Shown in pieces: positions 34,865-47,164 of a stretch of 64,000 nt of DNA; the stretch's first letter is position 1, and every line of letters starts with the position of its first letter. The DNA comes from G963665495 sp963677785 (GTDB lineage: Bacteria; Desulfobacterota; Desulfovibrionia; Desulfovibrionales; Desulfovibrionaceae), in NCBI GenBank assembly GCA_963677785.2, contig CAXXDH010000003.1, forward strand, positions 930,001 to 994,000, written 5' to 3'. The notes under the pieces were generated by a model. It ran no database searches and was not told the DNA's origin. It saw nothing but the letters and a program-made list of their open reading frames with translations. The translations under genes and the position numbers were made by a program.

Positions 34865-35022
34865 GCGCTCTCCAACTGTCATCTACCATACCCGATTAAC
34901 GGTTGACCGCATCTCAACTATTTTGAGCGCAATCAACGCCGATAAACGGCAGTCCGTTTTTCCCTCAAGCCTTGATCCCAACAACTTTCAGCCCAAATGC
35001 AACGCCACCTTCGGGGCAGAAG

Positions 35023-35214
35023 TCAGTCGCAGCTTCGAAAACCGAGCTTTTTCAGGACAGCCATCAACGGGCACCAGTTCGTGAACGCCGACTGTAAAAG
35101 ATTGATGCCCGCAAAAGCCGTCAGCAGCAGCCACCAGGGAGAAGCAAGGCTGAGCAACAGACTGACCAGCACGACGATTCCCGCTGCAGCGCGCAGTATT
35201 CGCTCAACGGTCAT
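35023..35214 (-). CDS. DUF2892 (YgaP transmembrane) small protein
   Basis: A 63-aa protein with two helices and the DUF2892 pattern: TVERILRAAAGIVVLVSLLL, then WLLLTAFAGINLLQSAFTNWCPLMAVLKKLG. The CP motif after the second helix is the family hallmark. The domain accompanies rhodanese in YgaP but here stands alone. AAGGAG lies 6 nt before the ATG. It is divergent from the methyltransferase at 35375. Confidence 0.85.
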   Translation of the reverse strand: MTVERILRAAAGIVVLVSLLLSLASPWWLLLTAFAGINLLQSAFTNWCPLMAVLKKLGFRSCD

Positions 35215-35374
35215 AATAACTCCTTGTCTTGCAGAATAGGTTTACTGATCCTATAACACGTATGCCCAGAGCAGTAACTGTTGTCAACTACCGCTTTGAC
35301 GCGTACGTATAGTAAGGCGTACGCTGATGTGATGAAGGACACCATCTCGTCTCGGGTCTGAGGAGGCCGAAACC

Positions 35375-36118
35375 ATGGACACTGTGGCTGAACACTACAA
35401 TACGATACTGGCAGAGCACTACGTATGGCTGTTCGGAGGATATGAATTCAATCTGAACAAAAACACGGCCCTGCTCGATTCTCTCGAACTGCTGAGCTCG
35501 CTTCCTGACGACGCCGTGGCCGTGGATCTCGGCACCGGCCCCGGTTTTTTCGCCCTGCCCCTGGCCAGGGCGGGCTATACGGTCTTTGCCGTGGACTCCT
35601 GCGGGAAACTCCTGGGAACGCTCAAGGATGCCTCACAAGGCCTCCCCATAACCCCCATTGAAAGCAATTTGCTGGAATTTTCCGCTCATGTGCCGCCCAC
35701 GGTGGACCTGGTCCTGTGCATGGGCGATACGCTGGCTCACCTTTCGGACTACGACAACATCCGCAAATTGTTTCAAGATGTCTACCAGCGTCTCAAGGCT
35801 TCGGGGAATTTCCTGCTGAACTTCAGGGATTACAATATCCCGTTGAGCGGCACGGACCGCTTTATTCCCGTCCGCTCTGATGAAAACCGTATTTTTACCT
35901 GTTTTCTCGAATACGACCCCACCCACGTGCGGGTGAACGACCTGGTCTACATACGCGACGCTCCGGACACCCCATGGCGCTTTGAAAAAAGCTTTTACCG
36001 CAAGCTCCGTTTGCGTAAAGACCCCATCACAGATTGGCTCAAGGAAACCGGATTTAAGGTGGAGAAGGTCGAAGAAGGCCTGGGAATGTATACGTATAGG
36101 GCGCAAAAAATAAAATAG
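35375..36118 (+). CDS. Class I SAM-dependent methyltransferase
   Basis: A 247-aa protein with motif I VAVDLGTGPGFFALPLARAG, an acidic post-I segment (VFAVDSCGKLL) and motif IV-like VDLVLCMGDTLAHLSDYD. The C-terminal half is beta-rich (RFEKSFYRKLRLRKDPITDW), as in small-molecule methyltransferases of the Methyltransf_25 type. GAGGAGG lies upstream of the ATG. Substrate cannot be read. It lies 77 bp before nfo on the same strand. Confidence 0.85.
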   Translation: MDTVAEHYNTILAEHYVWLFGGYEFNLNKNTALLDSLELLSSLPDDAVAVDLGTGPGFFALPLARAGYTVFAVDSCGKLLGTLKDASQGLPITPIESNLLEFSAHVPPTVDLVLCMGDTLAHLSDYDNIRKLFQDVYQRLKASGNFLLNFRDYNIPLSGTDRFIPVRSDENRIFTCFLEYDPTHVRVNDLVYIRDAPDTPWRFEKSFYRKLRLRKDPITDWLKETGFKVEKVEEGLGMYTYRAQKIK

Positions 36119-36195
36119 CGGACGTCTTGGCCTGACACCCTCCAAAAACGCAAAGAGATCTCCATCTCCGCAAGTACTATTGCTGTTTACGTAAC

Positions 36196-37140
36196 ATGAC
36201 GACATCCGAATCAGAACCGCCGCATCCGCACCAGCGTTACCTTGGCGCCCACATGCCCACCACGGGCGGGTTGAGCAAAGCCATCGAGCGTATTGACGCA
36301 CTCCAGGGCACCGCCCTGCAGCTGTTCACCAAAAACCAACGCCAGTGGCAGCCACCGCCCCTGACTCAGGAATCCATTGCCGCATTCCGGGCGGCGCATC
36401 TGGCCTGGGGCGATTATCCCATTGCGTCGCACGACTCGTATCTGATCAACCTGGCCGGGACCGACCCGCTCAACCTCGAACGTTCCATTGCTTTATTTTC
36501 CGAGGAAATCCAACGCGCCGCAGCCCTGGGCATCGCGCTGGTCGTCACCCATCCGGGCGCGCATCTGGGCATGGGAGAAAAACAAGGCCTGCTGCAGTAC
36601 GCGCGAAATCTTGACCTCGTCATCCGCCGGGCCGATTGCCCCAACGTACGCATCCTGCTGGAGACCACGGCCGGACAGGGCACGGTGCTGGGCTATTGCT
36701 TCGAGCATCTGGCCCGGATCATCGACCAATCCGCCTTTCCCGAGCGCCTGGGCGTCTGTTTCGACACCTGCCATGTATTCGCCGCGGGCTACGACCTGCG
36801 GACGCCGGAAAACTACGCGCGGACTCTGGAGGCATTCGAACGGCTGATCGGCCTGGACCGGCTGCACCTGTTCCATCTGAATGATTCCAAAAACGGATGC
36901 GGCAGCCGCAAAGACCGGCACGAACATATTGGCAAAGGAGTGCTTGGTTTGACGCCTTTCGCCTGCATTCTCAACGATACGCGCCTCAGCCATATTCCCA
37001 TGGTCATTGAAACGCCCAAACTGCCCAAGGACAAGGATTTCACCCTGGACAAAGAAAACCTCCGGACGCTACGGTCGTTGGAATGCAATGCGGAGAATTC
37101 CCGGCAGGCCCCGGATCAAGAGGCCGGGCCTACCAGTTGA
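36196..37140 (+). CDS. nfo: Endonuclease IV (AP endonuclease)
   Basis: A 314-aa TIM-barrel, three-zinc enzyme that cleaves DNA 5' of abasic sites in base excision repair. Characteristic segments are RYLGAHMPTTGGLSKAIER, ALQLFTKNQRQW, ASHDSYLINLAGTD, VVTHPGAHLGMG, ILLETTAGQGTVLGYCFEHL, GVCFDTCHVFAAGYDLRTPE, HLNDSKNGCGSRKDRHEHIG and MVIETPK, covering all zinc ligands. Length is slightly above the ~285 typical because of short extensions at both ends. The 3' end overlaps the converging ferric-reductase-like gene by 11 bp. Confidence 0.96.
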   Translation: MTTSESEPPHPHQRYLGAHMPTTGGLSKAIERIDALQGTALQLFTKNQRQWQPPPLTQESIAAFRAAHLAWGDYPIASHDSYLINLAGTDPLNLERSIALFSEEIQRAAALGIALVVTHPGAHLGMGEKQGLLQYARNLDLVIRRADCPNVRILLETTAGQGTVLGYCFEHLARIIDQSAFPERLGVCFDTCHVFAAGYDLRTPENYARTLEAFERLIGLDRLHLFHLNDSKNGCGSRKDRHEHIGKGVLGLTPFACILNDTRLSHIPMVIETPKLPKDKDFTLDKENLRTLRSLECNAENSRQAPDQEAGPTS

Positions 37141-38494
37141 AACTTTCGCGCCGCACTTCTCCCAATTTGATGCCCATGTCGCGAAACATGGCCAGAATGG
37201 TTTTCTGCATTTCCGCCGGACCGCAACAATAGACACTGGACCCGCGCAACACGCACAGGCGCAGATGCGTGGCGTTGATGCGCCCCGCTTCCAACCTGAT
37301 GTCCGTGTCACCCAGGGCTATCAGCCGCTCGCCGAATTCCCTGCTGCAGGTCACAATCAGTTCCAGGGGTATTTCTTTCCGCAGCTGACGCAGTTCCTCA
37401 AGGGCAAAGGCCTGGTCATAGGCGCGTACCGACCAGATCAGGCAGACCTGCGGCTTTTTTTCCAGGCTGCGTATGGTCCGGAGCAGGCTCAAAAACGGCG
37501 TTATGCCCACACCGCCGGCGATCAGGCACAGCCGCGGCTGCTCCAGGGCGTCAGCACAAAAAATGCCATATGGCCCGCTCATAAGAACTGTGTCTTCTGG
37601 GCGCAGCGCGTGTACGCCGTCCGTGAAACTTCCAGTCCGCTTGACGCTCAGACAGACAGTCTCTTCATCCGGCACAGAAACAATGGAAAATGGATGCGGT
37701 TCGCTCCAGCCGCTCTTGGTGCGGATGCGCAAGAGCGCGAATTGTCCGGGCCGGATACTTCCCAGCGTACGTTCTGCTTCCGCCGGCATAAACGAGATGG
37801 ACGCCATGTCCTTGCCTTCCGGTCTGACCATTGCGACACGGTAGGGCAGCCAGTTGCGCCTGCCCAACACAAGAAGAAACCGTCTTGTGAACCCGGCCAA
37901 AAGGCAGGCAAGGGTCACCAGCCAAAGTGCGAGAAACACGGGGGAGTCCATCTGCGCGCCTCGAAACAACGCGTGCAGCATTCCGAGTGAAACACCGGGG
38001 TAGACCAGCACATGCAGTTTTTTCCACACGCCGTAGCCCAACAAACGGACTTTTCCCAAAAGAGCCGCCAGGGCGGCTAGCAGAATCAAAGCCAGGCCGA
38101 CCTGCCCCAGGAGCATCTCTGGCAATTGCGCGTCCGTGGAAAGGACCTCCGGCCAGGATTGTCCGGCCAGCACCGCATGACGCGAGGTCATAAGCAACGC
38201 ATGCGCCAGCAAGCAGAGCGTCGTTGCCAGGCCCATGGGCCGGTGCAGCCGCAGCATGGTCTCCAGGCCCAGAAAACGTTCCAGATACCCGGGCCGCGAA
38301 CCGAGCAGCAGTGTGCCCCCCAGCAAAATCATCCCGGCAAGGCCTGACAACCTGCCGGCGTGTCCGGCCACTGCCGGATACCCCGCCGCAGGCTCCTCCG
38401 GAAGCAACAGCCCGTAAGTTCCGAAACCGACAAGCAGCAGAAAACCAAAGAGTCCGAGGAAATAAAAACGCCTTTTATAGCTGTTCATTTCCAT
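37130..38494 (-). CDS. Ferric-reductase-like flavocytochrome
   Basis: A 454-aa protein. The N-terminal half has about six helices with His pairs (MLRLHRPMGLATTLCLLAHAL, WKKLHVLVYPGVSLGMLHAL), as in the heme-b ferric reductase transmembrane domain. The C-terminal half is a ferredoxin-reductase module with FAD site (SEPHPFSIVS, LMSGPYGIF), NAD(P) site (LIAGGVGITPFLSLLRTI) and the VYCCGPAEM closing motif. It should move electrons from NAD(P)H through FAD and heme across the membrane. The electron acceptor is unknown. A cytochrome c gene begins the operon 6 bp upstream, a plausible redox partner. The stop overlaps nfo. Confidence 0.9.
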   Translation of the reverse strand: MEMNSYKRRFYFLGLFGFLLLVGFGTYGLLLPEEPAAGYPAVAGHAGRLSGLAGMILLGGTLLLGSRPGYLERFLGLETMLRLHRPMGLATTLCLLAHALLMTSRHAVLAGQSWPEVLSTDAQLPEMLLGQVGLALILLAALAALLGKVRLLGYGVWKKLHVLVYPGVSLGMLHALFRGAQMDSPVFLALWLVTLACLLAGFTRRFLLVLGRRNWLPYRVAMVRPEGKDMASISFMPAEAERTLGSIRPGQFALLRIRTKSGWSEPHPFSIVSVPDEETVCLSVKRTGSFTDGVHALRPEDTVLMSGPYGIFCADALEQPRLCLIAGGVGITPFLSLLRTIRSLEKKPQVCLIWSVRAYDQAFALEELRQLRKEIPLELIVTCSREFGERLIALGDTDIRLEAGRINATHLRLCVLRGSSVYCCGPAEMQKTILAMFRDMGIKLGEVRRESFNW

Positions 38495-38500
38495 CCTGTG

Positions 38501-38794
38501 TTAAAACGTGTCCCCGGCCCGCAATCCACCCAGATAGCCGGCCAGTGTATTCTGTTCCCGGTCAGTCAGTTTGGCGCCTTTGGAGCGCATTCTTTGGATT
38601 GTATCTTGCCATTGCGCCCTGTCTTTCCGGCCGAGCGAGTTTTGTATTTTGCCCAGGCCGTGGCACATGGCGCACTTTTGAGAAAGAAGGGTCTTGGGTG
38701 ATACGGCTTCCTGGCTGAGTGCTTTGTCCGTATGCACTATGAAAACCATAAAACCGATGATACCTGCCAACAACACAATAGCGTACCTGACCAT
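38501..38794 (-). CDS. Small membrane-anchored or secreted mono-heme cytochrome c
   Basis: The start at 38794 is chosen because GGAGG lies about 7 nt upstream. The 97-aa product opens with a hydrophobic signal/anchor (YAIVLLAGIIGFMVFIV), then has one CxxCH heme site (KCAMCHGLGK) and a distal Met candidate (QRMRSKG). The sequence LSQKCAMCH and the spacing to Met fit class I-like small cytochromes. It probably donates or accepts electrons with the flavocytochrome encoded next. Confidence 0.85.
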   Translation of the reverse strand: MVRYAIVLLAGIIGFMVFIVHTDKALSQEAVSPKTLLSQKCAMCHGLGKIQNSLGRKDRAQWQDTIQRMRSKGAKLTDREQNTLAGYLGGLRAGDTF

Positions 38795-38974
38795 ATCATT
38801 CCTCCAAAAGAAAACATCCTCTGCAATGGGACTTGTAACAGACTGACCAGACATTTTAGTTACAGCTTCTTGTATCATAGCCGGTAATGAATGCAATGCG
38901 CAAAAAACAAGGTCCACTCCTGGAATCTACCTGGCCTCTACCGCCTCATTTCCGCTTTTTTCTCTATTTTTAGG

Positions 38975-39006
38975 GGGGTATCCTTTTGAAGAGAATACCC
39001 CTTTTT
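38975..39006 (+). terminator. Terminator-like hairpin upstream of the PocR kinase
   Basis: Arms GGGGTAT (38975-38981) and ATACCCC (38995-39001) with TTTTT after. No plus-strand gene precedes it closely, so it may insulate the kinase from antisense read-through. It ends 20 bp before the predicted promoter. Confidence 0.5.
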
Positions 39007-39026
39007 CCGCCCTTATTCGGGCTTAC

Positions 39027-39056
39027 TGGACAACGCTTGAAACGGCATGGTACTAT
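39027..39056 (+). promoter_or_regulatory. Candidate sigma70 promoter for the PocR hybrid kinase
   Basis: TGGACA (39027-39032), 18-nt spacer and TACTAT (39051-39056), giving a leader of about 43 nt before the ATG at 39106. Confidence 0.4.
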
Positions 39057-39105
39057 CTATCATGAATCCCCCGTATAAAATTGTTCAGACTGAAAAGGAC
39101 GTCTC

Positions 39106-42087
<2,982 letters not shown>

Positions 42088-42115
42088 ACGCAACCGTTCC
42101 GAGCGGACGTTTTTC

Positions 42116-42136
42116 CTGCCCTTGGCAGACTTTTTT
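42116..42136 (+). terminator. Weak terminator after the PocR kinase
   Basis: A 5-bp stem CTGCC/GGCAG (42116-42120, 42124-42128) followed, after AC, by six T residues. Short, so low confidence. Confidence 0.4.
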
Positions 42137-42337
42137 CATACTATTTTTCAGCCAGGCCCAAAGTTTTTCCCAAAACCATCCGAAAAGAACGTATGATAAG
42201 GCTGATTGTTTTTAAAAAGAGAAACGAACGTACTGCGTCCGAACCCGGACGATATGCACGGGCGGGCCGGAGTTTTTCCAAGGCCGGCCGCTTGCACGCC
42301 CGATACGTTGACAGCCCGGTAAAAGGAGACTGCAGCC

Positions 42338-42724
42338 ATGAAAATAGGATCCACTGCCGCGGATGCCATGAACGCCTTCAGCACGTCGGTGGCGGTTACC
42401 GCCAACAACCTGGCCAACGTGAATACCGACGGGTTCAAGGCCAGCCGCATCGACTTTGAGACCGGACCTGATGGAGAAGGGGTTCGGGTTTCCTCCATCA
42501 CCGAGGACACGTCCGCCGGCCCTATGAAAGAGGAAGTGGTGACCACGGAAGATACCGAAACCGGCCGTGTGGAAACGGAACGGGAGCTGGTTGAAGGCAG
42601 CAACACCGACGTCGCCACCGAGATGGTCAATCTGATGGTCAATGAAAACGCCTACGGCGCCAACGCCGAGGTCGTACGTACGGAAGATGAAATGGCCCAA
42701 ACCGTGCTGGACATGAAGGTCTGA
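42338..42724 (+). CDS. Short flagellar basal-body rod-like protein
   Basis: A 128-aa protein with both conserved ends of the flagellar rod/hook family. The N-terminal segment AMNAFSTSVAVTANNLANVN runs into TDGFKAS, the ANNLANVNTxGFK hallmark. The C-terminal helix segment is EMVNLMVNENAYGANAEVVR. The middle is only about 40 residues, shorter than FlgB/FlgC. AGGAG precedes the ATG. It stands away from any flagellar operon in this window and may be a specialised FlgC-like protein or a paralogue. Confidence 0.75.
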   Translation: MKIGSTAADAMNAFSTSVAVTANNLANVNTDGFKASRIDFETGPDGEGVRVSSITEDTSAGPMKEEVVTTEDTETGRVETERELVEGSNTDVATEMVNLMVNENAYGANAEVVRTEDEMAQTVLDMKV

Positions 42725-42769
42725 GCCGCCCGAATGGCCGGGAGTCGGATTCACGGCCCCCGGTATTCC

Positions 42770-43600
42770 TTAAACCGCCCCGTTGCCCTCTTCGGTATTG
42801 TTGTCGCGCTGGTTGGATGCTTTGCGAAACGTCCCCTGCGCGTTTCCGGCCCAATAGCTCAGGCGCGCGTCCCTGCTGAACGAAAGCAGCGGCGTCAAAG
42901 GTTTGGAAGCGATAAAATCGGCACGGCACCCGCAATAGCCGCCCATACCCAAGGGCAGCACGCCATTGTTGAGCCAGCGAAAAGGCGGGCATTCGCGCCA
43001 GGTAAACATCGGTCCGGGCAACACCGAACGAAAGGTCATCCGTTTCGGCTCACAGGCCTGAGCGAGCAGGTGCCGCATCTGCCGCCAGGACTGCCAGCGG
43101 GTACCGCGCAACAACGATTTGCCGGTAAAAGGCCACTGAAATCCCGTTTCCAGATAATAGAGGGAATTACGGTTCAGGAAGGTGACCAGCAAGCCCTTGC
43201 GCGCTACCCGAGCGGCTTCTTCCAAAGCTTTCAAAGGGTCTTCCACAAATTCGAGTACCGTGAGAATCGCAACGAAATCGTATGACTCGTCTTCGAAGGG
43301 CAAATGATCGGCATTGCCCAGATGCAAATCCACCCGCGAACCCATCCGTTGCCGGGAGGCGGCAAGCATGGCGGGAGAAAGATCCAGACCGGTCACGTCA
43401 AAACCGTTTTCCCAGAACATTTCCAGAAACAGTCCCGTACCACAGCCGACTTCGAGCAACCGCTGCCCGCGCCTGGGCCAGGGAGAAATCAAATTGTGCA
43501 GCAGCCGTTTCTCCCGTTCCAGCGCGAACGCTCCCGTGGGCGTGCGGAACCATGATTCGTACCGCTCCACGGTTTTCTGATCAAATTCTTTTGTCTGCAT
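42770..43600 (-). CDS. Class I SAM-dependent methyltransferase (Methyltransf_11 type)
   Basis: A 276-aa protein with motif I LLEVGCGTGLFLEMFWENG, VTGLDLSPAMLAASRQRMG, HLGNADHLPFEDESYDFVAI and VLEFVEDPLKALEEAARVAR, the UbiE/Methyltransf_11 signature set. The C-terminal half is aromatic-rich (FQWPFTGKSLLRGTRWQSWR) and the end is hydrophilic. The substrate is not predictable. A quinone-type acceptor is possible but unproven. The gene converges on the flagellar-rod-like gene 45 bp away. Confidence 0.85.
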   Translation of the reverse strand: MQTKEFDQKTVERYESWFRTPTGAFALEREKRLLHNLISPWPRRGQRLLEVGCGTGLFLEMFWENGFDVTGLDLSPAMLAASRQRMGSRVDLHLGNADHLPFEDESYDFVAILTVLEFVEDPLKALEEAARVARKGLLVTFLNRNSLYYLETGFQWPFTGKSLLRGTRWQSWRQMRHLLAQACEPKRMTFRSVLPGPMFTWRECPPFRWLNNGVLPLGMGGYCGCRADFIASKPLTPLLSFSRDARLSYWAGNAQGTFRKASNQRDNNTEEGNGAV

Positions 43601-43675
43601 AAGCCCTCTGTAGCTCCGACTCCTGCTGGATTGCGCGTTTTCGGCAAAAGAAACAGAGCCGTATGGCTTTGCTCA

Positions 43676-43707
43676 AAGGGGATTCTCCTGCGCAGGAGAA
43701 TCCCCTT
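43676..43707. terminator. 32-bp perfect palindrome, ilvD-side terminator
   Basis: Each half is the 16-mer AAGGGGATTCTCCTGC and its complement, a perfect inverted repeat lying 8 bp past the ilvD stop on the minus strand. Flanking T-runs are short, but the stem is long. It likely ends ilvD transcription. Confidence 0.7.
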
Positions 43708-43714
43708 CCAAACA

Positions 43715-45388
43715 CTATTTCGGTTCCCGCCAGATCGCTCCGTGGGCGGCGGAGCTCACCATGCGGCGGTAGCGTTTCAGGAACGGCGAATTCAGTACCC
43801 GCTCCGGCATGCGGAACGCGGCGCGCCGTTTTTCCAGTTCGGCTTCGTCCACCAACAGATCCATGGTCCGGCCCGGAATGTCGATCTTGATCTGGTCGCC
43901 GTCTTCAATCAATCCGATGGGCCCGCCCTGGGCCGCTTCCGGAGAAACATGGCCGATGGCCGCGCCACGGGTGCCGCCGCTGAAGCGTCCGTCCGTGATC
44001 AGGGCTACGTCCGAGCCCAGGCCCATGCCCGCAATGGCGGAAGTGGGCGTGAGCATCTCGCGCATGCCAGGGCCGCCCATGGGGCCCTCGTAACGAATGA
44101 CGACCACGTCTCCAGCCTTGATCTGGCCGTCCAGAATCGCCTTGACGCCTTCTTCCTCACTGTCGAAAACGCGCGCGGTGCCCGTACGCTGCATCATTTC
44201 GGGCGCCACCGCGGACTGTTTGACCACGCCGCCGTCCGGAGCAAGGCTGCCCTTGAGAATGGCGATGCCGCCTTCCTTGGCGTACGGATTGTCCAGCGGG
44301 CGGATGACTTCTTCCGCTCCGGGCATGGGTTTCACGGCCTTGAGGTTTTCACCCAGGGTTCGGCCTGTGGCGGTCAGAACATCCGTATCCAGCAGTCCGG
44401 CCTCATTCAGGCGCTGCATGACGGTCTGGATGCCTCCGGCCCGGTGCAGGTCCGTGATATCGTGATAGCCTGCCGGGGAAAGCTTGCAGAGGTTGGGCGT
44501 CCGTTTGCTGACGTCATTGAAAATTTCCAGGGTCAGATCCAGCTCCGCCTCGGCGAAAACCGCCGGAAGGTGCAGCACCGTGTTGGTGGAGCAGCCCAGG
44601 GCCATGTCCACGGCGACCGCGTTGGCCACGCTCTTGGGAGTGACGATCTTGCGCGGCGTCAGATCCTGCTTGAGAAGCTCCATGACCTGCATGCCCGCTT
44701 TTTTAGCCAGGCGGACGCGCGCGGCGGAAATCGCCGGAGTGGTGCCGTTGCCGGGCAGGGCCAGACCGATGGCTTCGGAAAGGCAGTTCATGGAGTTGGC
44801 CGTGAACATGCCGGCGCACGAACCGCAGCCCGGGCAGGCCGACTGGGTCATGTCTTCGAGTTCGTCCTCGGTCATCTGGCCCATCTTCACTTTGCCCACG
44901 CCCTCGAACACGCTGATGAGATCCTTGCGTTCGCCCTTCCACTCGCCGCTCTGCATGGGGCCGCCGCTGACGATGATGGCCGGGATGTTCAGCCGCAGCA
45001 TGGCCATAAGCATGCCCGGTACGATCTTGTCGCAGTTGGGAATGCAGACCAGCGCGTCGAACGGATGGGCCGTGGCCATGATTTCAATGGAATCCGCAAT
45101 GACTTCACGGCTGGGCAGGCTCATACGCATGCCTTCGTGGTTCATGGCCAGTCCGTCGCAGACGCCGATGGCCGGAAATTCCAGGGGAGTACCACCGGCG
45201 GCGCGTACGCCGGCCTTGACCGCGTTGGCGATGGTGTCCAGATGGATGTGTCCGGGAATCACCTCGTTGGCGGCGTTGACAACGCCGATGAGCGGACGTT
45301 CCAACTCCTCCCTGGTCAGCCCCAGGGCGTACAACAGCGACCGGTGCGGCGCTTTTTCCAAACCATGCGTCATTTTTTTACTGCGCAT
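43715..45388 (-). CDS. ilvD: Dihydroxy-acid dehydratase
   Basis: A 557-aa Fe-S dehydratase converting 2,3-dihydroxy-3-methylbutanoate or its pentanoate homologue to the 2-oxo acid, the third step of valine/isoleucine synthesis. Signatures: [60 protein letters not shown] (cluster Cys), [29 protein letters not shown] and [20 protein letters not shown]. Full length. AAGGA lies about 9 nt before the ATG. It stands alone here, downstream of ftsEX by 34 bp on the same strand. Confidence 0.97.
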   Translation of the reverse strand: MRSKKMTHGLEKAPHRSLLYALGLTREELERPLIGVVNAANEVIPGHIHLDTIANAVKAGVRAAGGTPLEFPAIGVCDGLAMNHEGMRMSLPSREVIADSIEIMATAHPFDALVCIPNCDKIVPGMLMAMLRLNIPAIIVSGGPMQSGEWKGERKDLISVFEGVGKVKMGQMTEDELEDMTQSACPGCGSCAGMFTANSMNCLSEAIGLALPGNGTTPAISAARVRLAKKAGMQVMELLKQDLTPRKIVTPKSVANAVAVDMALGCSTNTVLHLPAVFAEAELDLTLEIFNDVSKRTPNLCKLSPAGYHDITDLHRAGGIQTVMQRLNEAGLLDTDVLTATGRTLGENLKAVKPMPGAEEVIRPLDNPYAKEGGIAILKGSLAPDGGVVKQSAVAPEMMQRTGTARVFDSEEEGVKAILDGQIKAGDVVVIRYEGPMGGPGMREMLTPTSAIAGMGLGSDVALITDGRFSGGTRGAAIGHVSPEAAQGGPIGLIEDGDQIKIDIPGRTMDLLVDEAELEKRRAAFRMPERVLNSPFLKRYRRMVSSAAHGAIWREPK

Positions 45389-45422
45389 ATCGTCTAATCC
45401 TTACAGTTGTTTGTTACGAATT

Positions 45423-46307
45423 TCAGGCGTCCTTTGTCTGGGAAGCCGCCAGACAACTCAGCACGGCCACCAGCGTGAGCACTCCCAGCAGGCCGAACAT
45501 CTGCCCGGTGGGCAGAAAACGGAGGTGGATGTACAAAGGAGGAAAATTCAGGACATCCGCCAGTCCGGCATGCAGCAGCTTGAGCAGCAACAGGGCCGAT
45601 ACGCCCCCGGCCAGGCTCTGGGCAATGCCGTTGATGATCAGCGGGATCTGCACGTACCAGTCGCGCGCGCCCACCAGCTTGAGAATGTCAACCTCGTCGC
45701 GCCGCGACAGCAGCGAAAGCTTGATGGTGTTCCCCACCACCAGGGCGAAAACCAGGGCCAGAAAAAAAATCAACGGCCAGACGAACTTCCGGCTCGCCGC
45801 GCCCCAGGTTTCGGCCAGCTCATGGCTGACCGTGTTGGAATGCACCTTGATAACGCCCGGAAAACTGGACAGATCCTGTTTCATTTTCGCGCTCCAGGTT
45901 TCCGGATCCTGGTCTCTGGGGGAAAAAGCCAGCATGGCCGTGGGCGGCAGCGGGCTTTTTTCCCGCAGCCAGTCCATTTTCACGTCCGGCCCCAGCCCCT
46001 CGGAAAGCTCCTGCAGCCCCTGCGCGGGCGTGTAGGTCTCGAGCTGCGTCAGAAAAGGCAGCTTCTTCATCTCCGCCCATTGGCTGCGGATCCGGGCCAT
46101 GTCGCCGTCGGGCTCCCAATAGACCTGGAAGAGCATCTCTCCGTGCACCCGCCTGAATTCGTTATCCATGTTGTGCAGAAACAACAGAAAAAATCCAGCC
46201 AGAAAGGTGATCATGGTGACCGCGCCAAAGGTCAAGGCCTGCGCCCACGGATTGGCGAGAATGTCCTTGACCCCCCGGATCACCAGTCTGAATACCGTTT
46301 CAACCAC
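45423..46307 (-). CDS. ftsX: Cell-division permease FtsX
   Basis: A 294-aa protein with four membrane helices: one near residue 25-47, a ~120-residue periplasmic loop, then three near 170-290. Features include DILANPWAQALTFGAVTMITF and the FtsX/MacB core segment SRRDEVDILKLVGARDWYVQ. FtsX pairs with FtsE and activates peptidoglycan amidase or endopeptidase activity at the septum. The gene follows ftsE by 29 bp. Confidence 0.92.
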   Translation of the reverse strand: MVETVFRLVIRGVKDILANPWAQALTFGAVTMITFLAGFFLLFLHNMDNEFRRVHGEMLFQVYWEPDGDMARIRSQWAEMKKLPFLTQLETYTPAQGLQELSEGLGPDVKMDWLREKSPLPPTAMLAFSPRDQDPETWSAKMKQDLSSFPGVIKVHSNTVSHELAETWGAASRKFVWPLIFFLALVFALVVGNTIKLSLLSRRDEVDILKLVGARDWYVQIPLIINGIAQSLAGGVSALLLLKLLHAGLADVLNFPPLYIHLRFLPTGQMFGLLGVLTLVAVLSCLAASQTKDA

Positions 46308-46336
46308 GGCTTCTCCTTAATACATGACGGGCTTGT

Positions 46337-47002
46337 TCAAACATCCAGGCACATGGCGCCCTTTTCCAGGCGCAGCACTTTGGCCCTGGGCATGCTCGCA
46401 ATGAGTTCGGGGCTGTGCGTGGCCAGAATCACGGTGGTGCCATGCGCGTTGAAATGTTTGAATATCTCCACTAGCCGCAACGAAAGCTGCGGATCCAGGT
46501 TGCCCGAGGGTTCGTCCGCAAGCAAAATGCGCGGATTCACCACAATGGCTCGGGCAATGGCCACGCGTTGCTGTTCACCTCCGGCCAGTTCCTCGCAAAT
46601 AGTCCGGCTTTTTTTCTCCAGGTCCAGACTGCGCAACACCGCCCGTACGCGCCGTTCCACGATGTTCTGCGTCACGCCGCGTACCTCCAGCGCCAGAGCG
46701 ACGTTGTCGAACACGCTCCGCCGCGTCAGGATCTTGAAGTCCTGAAAAACCACGCCCAGTTCGCGCCTGAGCAGGGGCAGGTTGAAACGGTTCAGCCGCT
46801 GCAGGTTGAAGCCCGCGACCTCGGCCTTGCCCCGCCTGAGCTGCAGCGCTCCGTACAGCATACGCAGCAATGTGGTCTTTCCGGCTCCGGAGGACCCGGT
46901 GATAAAATAGAAATCCCCAGGATCAACCGTACAGTTGATGTCCTTCAGAGCCCAGTTGGTGCCGTAATTGAACGAGACGTGCTGCAGCGTGACTATGGCC
47001 AT
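46337..47002 (-). CDS. ftsE: Cell-division ATP-binding protein FtsE
   Basis: A 221-aa ABC ATPase, taking the ATG at 47002 because FtsE proteins begin just before the first strand (AIVTLQHVSFNYGTNWALKD). An upstream ATG at 47029 would add nine residues. Walker A is ITGSSGAGKTTLLR, Q-loop GVVFQDFKILTRRSVFDNVA, signature LAGGEQQRVAIARAI (with Ala-Gly-Gly in place of Ser-Gly-Gly), Walker B RILLADEPSGNLDP and H-loop TVILATHSPEL. The small size and the downstream ftsX identify it. The complex links ATP hydrolysis to septal peptidoglycan remodelling. Confidence 0.93.
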   Translation of the reverse strand: MAIVTLQHVSFNYGTNWALKDINCTVDPGDFYFITGSSGAGKTTLLRMLYGALQLRRGKAEVAGFNLQRLNRFNLPLLRRELGVVFQDFKILTRRSVFDNVALALEVRGVTQNIVERRVRAVLRSLDLEKKSRTICEELAGGEQQRVAIARAIVVNPRILLADEPSGNLDPQLSLRLVEIFKHFNAHGTTVILATHSPELIASMPRAKVLRLEKGAMCLDV

Positions 47003-47164
47003 GGAGGTCGCCTTTTTTTCATTTTCCAAAAAAGCACACTATGGAGCCATAGGCCCCGCGGGTCAAGTCCGGATAAGTGCGCTTGCTTCTCGCATGAGCA
47101 AAGTATAATCCGGTTCTCTCTTACTACAAGCAGCAATATCCCGGCAGCAGCAGCTTTCCACTTA

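Noticed and set aside
34938..34945. GCCGATAA, an exact flagellar sigma28 -10 sequence on the plus strand
   Set aside because: No matching TAAA -35 at the required spacing and no plus-strand gene downstream.
43631..45397. 588-codon plus-strand frame opposite ilvD
   Set aside because: It is a GC-rich antisense shadow. The minus strand encodes a full, motif-complete IlvD, and the antisense product has no recognisable domain.
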